Assembly: GCA_050248795.1 (NCBI GenBank)
Contig: JBFWRS010000014.1
Span: 21,748 to 85,747, forward strand
DNA: 64,000 nucleotides
Reading direction: 5' to 3'
Origin: CAZTDU01 sp050248795
GTDB lineage: Bacteria; Pseudomonadota; Gammaproteobacteria; Burkholderiales; SG8-39
Part shown: in pieces, positions 25,402 to 32,234 of the stretch
Numbering within the stretch: the stretch's first letter is position 1
Layout: every line of letters begins with the position of its first letter
Program-made: the position numbers and the translations under genes
The notes under the pieces: model-generated
Databases searched by the model: none
Told to the model about the DNA's origin: nothing
The model's input: the letters and a program-made list of their open reading frames with translations, nothing else

Positions 25402-26406
25402 TTGCGCGCTCTCCTCAAAACAATTCTGCTCCTTGGCGTGCTGGCCCTGCTCGCCGCAGGGGGATATGCCATGTGGTACGTGGGGACGCCGCTCGCCATC
25501 AGCAAACTGCCCGTGGAGTTCGAGATCCCGGCGCGAGCGCGCTTTCGCGTCGCTGCACAGCGCATCGAGGAGGCGGGCATACGCGTCGGTCGCATCGAGT
25601 TCGAACTGCTGGCGCGCGCGCTGGACAGGGCGCAGGACATCAAGGCAGGCAGCTACGAGATCACCGCAGGCGTCACGCCGCTGCAGCTGCTGGACAAGCT
25701 GACGCGCGGTGATGTCACGCAGGCCGAACTCAGGCTGATCGAGGGTTGGACGTTCCGGCAGGTGCGCGCGGCGCTGGACGCCAGTCCCGACCTTGGGCAC
25801 GACACCGCCGGACTCGCGGCCGCGGAGATCCTGTCACGGCTGGGCGCGTCCGAGCTGCATCCCGAGGGCCTCTTTTTTCCTGACACTTACCTCTTTGCCA
25901 GGGGCTCGAGCGACCTCGGCGTATTGCGGCGCGCGCACGCGGCCATGCAGCGCCATCTCGCCCGCGAATGGGAGGCACGTGATCCCGGTGTGCCCTACGC
26001 GTCCGCGTACGAGGCGCTGATAATGGCCTCGGTGGTCGAGAAGGAGACCGGCCTGGCGGCGGAAAGAGGCCGTATTGCCGGCGTGCTTGTGAACCGCTTG
26101 CGCATCGGCATGCGGCTGCAGGTGGATCCGAGCGTGATCTATGGCCTCGGTGATTCTTTCGACGGCAACCTGAGGAAAGTGCACCTGCTCACCGATGGCC
26201 CATACAACACCTATACGCGCGCCGGCCTGCCGCCCACGCCGATCGCCATGCCCGGCCTGGAGTCGTTGCGGGCGGCGTTGCGCCCGGGCAAGACCAGCGC
26301 GCTCTATTACGTTTCCCGCGGCGATGGCAGCAGCCAGTTCTCGCGCAGCCTCGAGGAGCACAATCGCGCAGTGAGAAAGTATCAGTTGAATGGCAGGCGC
26401 AAGTAA
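25402..26406 (+). CDS. mltG: endolytic murein transglycosylase MltG
   Basis: A 334-residue inner-membrane lytic transglycosylase thought to terminate nascent glycan chains. A single N-terminal membrane anchor (residues 4-25) precedes a LysM-like region and the YceG catalytic domain. The catalytic Glu213 is in SVVEKETGLAAERG, and QVDPSVIYGLG follows. The start is a TTG at 25402, since no ATG lies before the anchor. It runs into tmk with a 17-base overlap, the usual mltG-tmk-holB order. Confidence 0.92.
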   Translation: MRALLKTILLLGVLALLAAGGYAMWYVGTPLAISKLPVEFEIPARARFRVAAQRIEEAGIRVGRIEFELLARALDRAQDIKAGSYEITAGVTPLQLLDKLTRGDVTQAELRLIEGWTFRQVRAALDASPDLGHDTAGLAAAEILSRLGASELHPEGLFFPDTYLFARGSSDLGVLRRAHAAMQRHLAREWEARDPGVPYASAYEALIMASVVEKETGLAAERGRIAGVLVNRLRIGMRLQVDPSVIYGLGDSFDGNLRKVHLLTDGPYNTYTRAGLPPTPIAMPGLESLRAALRPGKTSALYYVSRGDGSSQFSRSLEEHNRAVRKYQLNGRRK

Positions 26407-27019
26407 GCCGTCGCGCGGGAGGTTCATCACGCTCGAGGGGGTCGACGGGGCGGGCAAGTCCACGCACGTCCCCGCCATCGAGGCCTTGCTGCGGCATCGT
26501 GGTCTGGATGTCCTGGTAACGCGAGAGCCGGGCGGCACGCCGCTGGCCGAGAGCCTGCGCAGCCTGCTGTTGGCCGAGCCCATGGATCCGGTCACCGAAA
26601 CACTGCTGATGTTTGCGGCGCGGGGCGACCATGTGCGGCGCGTGCTCGAGCCGGCGCTGGCTTCAGGGCGCTGGGTGGTCTGTGATCGTTTCACCGACGC
26701 GACGCGCGCTTACCAGGGTGCGGGTAAAGGCGTGCCGGCGGAACTGATCGAGCAGTTCGCGCATTCGGTGCATGCGGGCCTGGCGCCAGACCTGACGCTG
26801 GTGTTCGACTGCCCCTGGGCGGTCGCGAGTGCCCGGCTGGGCAGGACCGGGCGGGCGCTGGACCGATTCGAGCGCGAGGACCGGGATTTCTTCGAGCGGG
26901 TCCGCGCAGCCTACCTGGCACTTGCCCGCAGGGAACCCCGTCGGGTACGCGTCCTGGACGCCACACGCAGCCTGGAGATTATCAAGAAACAGCTTGAGGA
27001 AGAGATTGCAACCATCTGA
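26390..27019 (+). CDS. tmk: thymidylate kinase
   Basis: A 209-residue kinase that phosphorylates dTMP to dTDP. The P-loop GVDGAGKST is at about residues 17-25, the DR(F/Y) motif is CDRFTDATRAYQGAGKG, and the lid region RTGRALDRFEREDRDFFERVR is present. Length is normal for the family. It overlaps mltG upstream and holB downstream, so all three are co-translated. A ribosome site for holB (TTGAGGA) lies within its 3' end. Confidence 0.95.
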   Translation: MAGASKPSRGRFITLEGVDGAGKSTHVPAIEALLRHRGLDVLVTREPGGTPLAESLRSLLLAEPMDPVTETLLMFAARGDHVRRVLEPALASGRWVVCDRFTDATRAYQGAGKGVPAELIEQFAHSVHAGLAPDLTLVFDCPWAVASARLGRTGRALDRFEREDRDFFERVRAAYLALARREPRRVRVLDATRSLEIIKKQLEEEIATI

Positions 27020-28019
27020 TGTAAAAGAACTAGAGTGGTCAATATCCGCTTGGAGCAGGCTCACAGCCGATGCGGGCAAGCTGCCTCACGCGCTGCTGAT
27101 CCATGGCCCTCGAGGGGTGGGCAAACTGGCACTGGCGACCCGATTCGCGCGCTTTGTGCTGTGCGAGGCCTCCGCTGGGCGACCTTGCGGGCGCTGCGAC
27201 GCCTGCCGCTGGTTCGGTGATGGCAATCACCCGGATTTCCGCCTGCTGCAGCCCGAGGCGCTGGCGCCCGAAGAGGAGGGCGATGAGGCGGGCAGCGACG
27301 AGCCTGGCCCCAGTCGCAAGCGCAAGCCCAGCCTGGAGATCAAGGTGGACCAGGTCAGGGCGCTGGCGGACTTCCTGTATGTAGGTTCTCACCGGGGCTC
27401 GCGACGCGTGGCGCTGATCCACCCGGCCGAAGCCATGAACCTGAACGCGGCGAATGCGCTACTAAAAGGGTTGGAGGAGCCACCACCGGCCGCGATGTTC
27501 ATCCTGGTCGCACACGATCCGGCGCGGCTACTGCCGACCGTGCGCAGCCGCTGCGTGCGGCTTGCGCTGGGGATGCCGGACGCGGACGCGGCGCTGCGCT
27601 GGCTGGAAGCCGAAGGTGTGCAGAACGCCGCCGCCTGGCTTGCGTTCGCCGGCGGCGCGCCCTTGCTGGCGCGCGAGTACGCCAGTGGCGAGCGCGCGGC
27701 CGAGCGCCTGCGCATACAGGAGGCGCTGCTGGCGGGAAACGGTCCGAGCCTTGCCATCAACGACCGCGAATCGCTGGAACTGTTGCTCGAAGTGCTGCAG
27801 AAGCACGCCTGCGATCTCGCCTTCGGTGTGCTGGCAGGCAGGCCCAAGTACGGCAGCGCTGGCAGGGTCCCCGTGTCCCGTGTGTCGCCAGCCGCATTGC
27901 TGGCCTTTGCGGGGGACATGGGCCGGGCCCGGGATATGGCGCGCAAGCCATTGAATCCTCGGCTGTTTGCGGCAGAGCTTCTGACCCGCTACATGGAGTT
28001 ATCAAGTGTTAAGGCATAG
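27006..28019 (+). CDS. holB: DNA polymerase III subunit delta prime
   Basis: A 337-residue clamp-loader subunit. The P-loop-like GPRGVGK is at residues 34-40, and a four-cysteine zinc module (Cys53, 61, 64, 67) follows. The ALLKGLEEPPP and TVRSRCVRL motifs of the AAA+ fold are clear. The start is a TTG at 27006, preceded by GAGGA and overlapping tmk by 14 bases; the frame is open upstream only as overlap with tmk. An acidic insertion (EEEGDEAGSDEPGPSRKRKP) lies at about residues 88-107. Its end overlaps the ankyrin gene by 14 bases. Confidence 0.92.
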   Translation: MQPSDVKELEWSISAWSRLTADAGKLPHALLIHGPRGVGKLALATRFARFVLCEASAGRPCGRCDACRWFGDGNHPDFRLLQPEALAPEEEGDEAGSDEPGPSRKRKPSLEIKVDQVRALADFLYVGSHRGSRRVALIHPAEAMNLNAANALLKGLEEPPPAAMFILVAHDPARLLPTVRSRCVRLALGMPDADAALRWLEAEGVQNAAAWLAFAGGAPLLAREYASGERAAERLRIQEALLAGNGPSLAINDRESLELLLEVLQKHACDLAFGVLAGRPKYGSAGRVPVSRVSPAALLAFAGDMGRARDMARKPLNPRLFAAELLTRYMELSSVKA

Positions 28020-28659
28020 CTTTAGACAAATATTGCAAGGTATTGTTTATACGTCATTAGCTGTTCTTCCAATGAGTGCTTTCGCACAGTCCCTGGGGGA
28101 ACTGCTGCAGGCTGTCGAGAAGGACGACACGCGAAGGGTCGAAGTCTGGCTGGGCAAGGGCCTGGAGGTGAATTCGACCGATTCGGCCGGGAACACGATC
28201 CTGATGCTAGCCACCCGCTTCGGCCACCGGGACATGGTCCGGTTGCTGCTGGCGCGAAAGGCTGACGTTCGTCGCCGCAGCCCGGCCGGCGACACCGCGC
28301 TGATGATGGCCAGCCTGAATGGCGACGTACGGATCATGGAGGATCTGGTCCAGGCCGGTGCGGAAATCAATCAAGAAGGCTGGACGCCGCTGCATTACGC
28401 TGCCTTCGAGGGCAAAGCCGACGCCGCCAGGTACCTGCTGGCCAAAGGCGCGGACAAGGATGCTGTTGCACCCAACGGCTACACACCCTTGATGATCGCG
28501 GCGCGCAACGGCAAGGCAGATGTGGCGAAGCTGCTGCTTTACGAGGATCCGGACGTGAACTTCCGTACCGACAACGGCATCACGGCCTTGCGCATCGCAA
28601 ATGAGCGCGGCATGGCCGAGTTGGCGGAACTTCTCAGGCGGGCGGGTGCAGTGGAATAA
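28006..28659 (+). CDS. exported ankyrin-repeat protein
   Basis: A 217-residue protein with a signal peptide ending near A-F-A-Q (about residue 27) and five to six ankyrin repeats from about residue 35 to 215, including TALMMASLNGDVRIMEDLVQ and TPLHYAAFEGKADAARYLLA. It should act in the periplasm as a protein-binding scaffold; the partner is unknown. The start is a GTG at 28006 inside the end of holB. The first 75 bases are much AT-richer than the rest of the region. Confidence 0.85.
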   Translation: MLRHSFRQILQGIVYTSLAVLPMSAFAQSLGELLQAVEKDDTRRVEVWLGKGLEVNSTDSAGNTILMLATRFGHRDMVRLLLARKADVRRRSPAGDTALMMASLNGDVRIMEDLVQAGAEINQEGWTPLHYAAFEGKADAARYLLAKGADKDAVAPNGYTPLMIAARNGKADVAKLLLYEDPDVNFRTDNGITALRIANERGMAELAELLRRAGAVE

Positions 28660-28730
28660 GGCTTTGATCTATCGGTGTATCTGGCCAAATACTTAATTTA
28701 ACATAATACACATTGCACAATATAACTGAC

Positions 28731-29186
28731 TCAGTTCCAGCGGTCCGTCGGCGGGATCGACAGCCGGGCAACCGGGATGCCTTCGTCGATAAGCTCGTCA
28801 TGCTCTTCCTGGGTCGCCTGGCCGCGAATGGCCCGGCCCGGGGCTTCGTTGTAGTGGATCTTGCGAGCTTCCTCGGGAAATGCGCTGCCGACATCCTCGG
28901 ACTTGCTCAACATCTCGTCGACCATGCGCGAATAGAGCATCTGCGCGATGGCCAGCGGATCCCGCCCGACGCTGCCGGTGGGCGCAGGGGTCGTGTCGGC
29001 TGGCGCGGCCGGGGCCTGCGCGCCGAGGTTCACGCGTGATGCCGCGGGCACCCGGCGCACCTGGGCAGAGCCGCAACTCGGGCAACTGAGCAGCCCGCGC
29101 TTCTTCTGGCCGCTGAAATCCGCCGCAGACTTGAACCAGCCCTCGAAGCGGTGGTTCGCGTCGCACAGCAGGTCATAGATCTTCAT
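28731..29186 (-). CDS. DUF1178 family protein
   Basis: A 151-residue cytoplasmic protein that opens MKIYDLLCDANHRFEGWF, the hallmark of DUF1178. A probable zinc-ribbon is formed by Cys8 and the pair C-P-S-C at 35-38. The middle is Ala/Pro-rich and the end (DELIDEGIPVARLSIPPTDRWN) matches the family's conserved tail. Function unknown. It is divergent from the NicX-like operon across only 32 bases. Confidence 0.85.
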   Translation of the reverse strand: MKIYDLLCDANHRFEGWFKSAADFSGQKKRGLLSCPSCGSAQVRRVPAASRVNLGAQAPAAPADTTPAPTGSVGRDPLAIAQMLYSRMVDEMLSKSEDVGSAFPEEARKIHYNEAPGRAIRGQATQEEHDELIDEGIPVARLSIPPTDRWN

Positions 29187-29192
29187 GCGGCC

Positions 29193-29208
29193 ATTCTACA
29201 GATAAGAT
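29193..29208. promoter_or_regulatory. candidate divergent -10 elements for DUF1178 and the NicX-like operon
   Basis: TAGAAT on the minus strand (29193-29198) and TAAGAT on the plus strand (29203-29208) lie in a 32-base spacer. Each predicts a transcript start within a few bases of the ATG. No ribosome site precedes ATG 29219. Confidence 0.33.
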
Positions 29209-29218
29209 TCCGGCGACC

Positions 29219-30265
29219 ATGCTGACAGATCGCATCGAAGGCAAGTGGATCGACCTCTTCGCCGAAGTCTTCGCGCTATGCAAGGTGGCACCGGGCGACC
29301 CCTGTGCCGTGCTGTCCGAATCGCAGTCCCGGCCGCTGACCGTGCATCTCGCCGAACTGGCACTGCTGCGCCTGGGCGCGCGTCCGTTCCACGTCGTCGT
29401 GCCGACGCCCCGCCAGAGCGCGCCGGTGCCGGTTCGTTCCACTGGCGCGTCGGTGGCGCTGCAGGGTCTCGGGCCCGCGGTGCAGGCGCTTGCAGGCTGC
29501 GCTTTCGTCGCCGATTGCACGCTGGAAGGCCTTATGCACGCCGCCGAATTGCCGGCGATCCTGAAAGGCGGTGCGCGCGTGCTCTACATCTCGAACGAGC
29601 ATCCGGACGTACTGGAACGACTGGCGCCCTCGCCCGCAGACGAGCGGAAGGTGAAGGCGGGCATGCGATCGTTCAGGGCGGCGAAAGCGATGCACGTCAC
29701 CTCGCCGGCCGGCACCGACCTGAGAATAGGCCTTGCCGGCGCGCGCGTCGGTGGTGTCTGGGGCTACACGGAAAAGCCAGGCACCTTGTCGCATTGGCCG
29801 GGCGGACTGTGCCTGGCGTTTCCCGCCGCCGGCAGCGTCAACGGCACGCTGGTGATGGCGCCGGGTGACCTGAACCTGACGTTCAAACGCTACCTGGAGT
29901 CGACGCTGCGCCTGAGCATCGCCGACGACTACGTCACCGCGATCGACGGCGATTCGCTCGACGGCGAGTTGATGCGCGAGTACTTCGCTGCGTGGGGCGA
30001 TCGCGAGGCGTATGCGGTTTCGCACGTCGGCTGGGGCATGAACGCGCGGGCACGCTGGGATGCGCTGGCCATGTACGACCGCCGCGACGTAAACGGTACC
30101 GAACAGCGCGCCTTTGCCGGGAATTTCCTCTACTCGACCGGAGCGAACGAGGTCGCCGGCCGGCACACGCTCGGGCATTTCGACCTGCCGCTACGCCATT
30201 GCACCATCAGCCTGGATGGCGCCGCGATCGTCCTCGACGGCGAGTTGCAGGGAGAGCTCGCGTGA
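29219..30265 (+). CDS. NicX-like (2,5-dihydroxypyridine 5,6-dioxygenase family) protein
   Basis: A 348-residue protein that resembles NicX of Pseudomonas putida in length and along its sequence. NicX is an Fe(II) extradiol-type enzyme on an M29-peptidase-like scaffold that opens 2,5-dihydroxypyridine to N-formylmaleamate. The iron ligands recalled for NicX correspond here to His269 (SHVGWG), His320 and Asp322 (GHFDLPLR), and NFLYSTGANEVAG is also shared. No other nicotinate gene (nicA, B, C, E, F) is present. The following hydrolase could play the NicD role, but the rest of the operon is acyl-lipid chemistry, so the real substrate is open. Confidence 0.72.
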   Translation: MLTDRIEGKWIDLFAEVFALCKVAPGDPCAVLSESQSRPLTVHLAELALLRLGARPFHVVVPTPRQSAPVPVRSTGASVALQGLGPAVQALAGCAFVADCTLEGLMHAAELPAILKGGARVLYISNEHPDVLERLAPSPADERKVKAGMRSFRAAKAMHVTSPAGTDLRIGLAGARVGGVWGYTEKPGTLSHWPGGLCLAFPAAGSVNGTLVMAPGDLNLTFKRYLESTLRLSIADDYVTAIDGDSLDGELMREYFAAWGDREAYAVSHVGWGMNARARWDALAMYDRRDVNGTEQRAFAGNFLYSTGANEVAGRHTLGHFDLPLRHCTISLDGAAIVLDGELQGELA

Positions 30266-30996
30266 CGCACCTGGTGTTCCTGCACGGCGTGGGCGGCGGG
30301 CGCGCAGCATGGGCGCGGCAACTGCCGTTCTTCGAATCCCGCGGCTACCGCTGTACCGCGTGGGAGCAGCCGGGCTACGGCTCGGCGCCGATGGTCGAGC
30401 CCTACGACCTCGAGCGTGTCAGCTCGGCACTGGCAGATGAGATCGGCAGCGAGCCTGCGGTGCTGGTCGGCCACAGCATGGGCGGATTCATCGCCCAGGA
30501 AACCTGCGCGCGCCACCCTGCCCTGGTGCGCGCGCTCGCGCTGTGCTTCACCAGCGCGTCCTTCGGCGGCAACAGCGGTGAGTTCGCGCGGGAGTTCGTT
30601 GCCGCGCGCATCCTGCCGCTTGACCAGGGGGGCAGCATGGACGACATCGCGGCGACCCTGATGCCGATGATGCGCGGCGCGGTGTCGGACCCGGAAGGGC
30701 TTGCGCTCGCGCGCCGCACCATGGCGGCAGTGCCGCCGGAAACCTACCGCAAGGCGGTGCGGCTGCTGACCACTTTCGATCGCCGCGCCGGGCTGGAGTC
30801 GATCGCGGTACCCACGCTGCTGCTTGCCGGCAGCGACGACAGGACCGCGCCGGCTGCCGTCATGGAACGCATGGCGGCGAAGATCCCGGGCGCGAGCTAC
30901 GTGCTGCTGCCGGGATGCGGGCATCTGGGCCCGATGGACCAGCCCGAGCCTTTCAACGCCGCGTTGCTCGAATTCCTGCAGAGGCACCGGCTATGA
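30262..30996 (+). CDS. alpha/beta hydrolase, possibly acting after the NicX-like enzyme
   Basis: A 244-residue cytoplasmic hydrolase with the elbow VGHSMGG (Ser72), acid GSDDRT (Asp192 or 193) and base GCGHLGP (His221), so the triad is complete. The start is a GTG overlapping the preceding stop as GTGA; the frame is open further upstream only as overlap. Position after a NicX-like gene recalls NicD, which cleaves N-formylmaleamate, but no motif is specific to NicD. It overlaps the acyl-CoA dehydrogenase gene by four bases. Confidence 0.82.
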   Translation: MTHLVFLHGVGGGRAAWARQLPFFESRGYRCTAWEQPGYGSAPMVEPYDLERVSSALADEIGSEPAVLVGHSMGGFIAQETCARHPALVRALALCFTSASFGGNSGEFAREFVAARILPLDQGGSMDDIAATLMPMMRGAVSDPEGLALARRTMAAVPPETYRKAVRLLTTFDRRAGLESIAVPTLLLAGSDDRTAPAAVMERMAAKIPGASYVLLPGCGHLGPMDQPEPFNAALLEFLQRHRL

Positions 30997-32231
30997 CCGA
31001 TCCGCGCTACTCGGTGTGCGGCTCGGGCTACGCGCTTTCCTCCAGGCAGCGCGAGCTGATCGCCCTCGCCGAGTCGCTCGGCCCGGCGTTCGCGGCGAGG
31101 GCCGAGCGCCATGATCGCGAGGCGAGTTTTCCGTTCGAGAACTATGCCGACCTGCGCGCCGCGGGCCTGCTCGGCTTGTGCGTGCCTGAAAGCCATGGCG
31201 GCAAGGGCGCGGACCTGAAGACCTATGCGCTGGTGTCGGCCACCCTTGGCCGCTACTGCGGCGCCACCGCCCTCACCTTCAACATGCACGCCTGCTCGAC
31301 GCTGTGGCCGGGCCTGCTGGCGGACGACCTCGACATGACGCCTGAGCAGCGCGCCGAGCATGAGCGCCACCGCGCGCTGCACTTTCGCCGCGTCGTCGTC
31401 GACGGCGCAGTGTATGCACAGCCCTTCTCCGAGGGCAGTGCTGCCGCTGCCGGCAAGGCGCCGTTCGGCACCACCGCAGCCAAGGTGGACGGCGGCTGGG
31501 TGCTGAATGGCAGGAAGATCTTCGCCTCGCTCTCGGGCGCAGCGGACTACTACGGCGTGCTGTGCACCGAGGCCAGGCCCGAACTGTCGATGCGCGACAC
31601 CCTGTACATGGCGGTGCCGGGCGACGCCGCCGGTCTCACCATCACCGGCGACTGGGATCCTCTGGGCATGCGCGGCACCGTGTCGCGCAACCTGGTGTTC
31701 AAGGACGTGTTCGTGCCCGACGAGGCGGCGATGATGCCGCGCGGCGTGTACTTCCAGGCCGCAAGCCGATGGCCGCACATGTTCACGACGCTCTCCCCCA
31801 CCTACATGGGAATCGCCATCGCTGCGTACGAGTTCACCGTCAGCTACCTGCGCGGCGAGGTCGCGGGCACGCCGCCGGTGAAGCGCCGCATGTACCCGAC
31901 CAAGCAGATCGCGGTGGCCGAGATGTGGGTGAAGCTGGAACAGACCCGGGCGCTGTTCCTGCGCATGCTGGAGGATGCGCGCGTCGACCCGCCCAAGGAC
32001 GCGCGGCTGCGCGCCTACGCCACCCAGTACACGATCATGGAGAACGCCAACGACATCTGCCGGCTGGCGATACGCACCTGCGGCGGGCAGTCGATGCTGA
32101 AAAGCCTGCCGCTGGAGCGCCTGTATCGCGATTCGCGTTGCGGCGCGCTGATGCTGCCGTGGACCGCGGAACTGTGCCTGGACCGCATCGGTCGCGAAGC
32201 CCTGTACGAGCCCGGCGAGCAAGACGACTGA
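30993..32231 (+). CDS. acyl-CoA dehydrogenase family protein
   Basis: A 412-residue FAD enzyme of the acyl-CoA dehydrogenase family: N-terminal helical domain to about residue 135, beta domain with WVLNGRKIFASLSGAADYY and DWDPLGMRGTVSRNLVFKDVFVP, then the C-terminal helical domain with ICGGQ-like RTCGGQSMLKSLPLERLYRD. It would introduce a double bond next to a thioester, or oxidise a related substrate. ATG 30993 overlaps the hydrolase stop (ATGA). The next gene, which carries its own ACP domain, starts three bases after its stop, so an acyl-ACP substrate is possible. Confidence 0.87.
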   Translation: MTDPRYSVCGSGYALSSRQRELIALAESLGPAFAARAERHDREASFPFENYADLRAAGLLGLCVPESHGGKGADLKTYALVSATLGRYCGATALTFNMHACSTLWPGLLADDLDMTPEQRAEHERHRALHFRRVVVDGAVYAQPFSEGSAAAAGKAPFGTTAAKVDGGWVLNGRKIFASLSGAADYYGVLCTEARPELSMRDTLYMAVPGDAAGLTITGDWDPLGMRGTVSRNLVFKDVFVPDEAAMMPRGVYFQAASRWPHMFTTLSPTYMGIAIAAYEFTVSYLRGEVAGTPPVKRRMYPTKQIAVAEMWVKLEQTRALFLRMLEDARVDPPKDARLRAYATQYTIMENANDICRLAIRTCGGQSMLKSLPLERLYRDSRCGALMLPWTAELCLDRIGREALYEPGEQDD

Positions 32232-32234
32232 GGC

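Noticed and set aside
29219..30265. Annotation as a leucyl aminopeptidase of family M29
   Set aside because: The scaffold is related, but the iron-site segments SHVGWG and GHFDLPLR and the length match NicX-type dioxygenases rather than peptidases.
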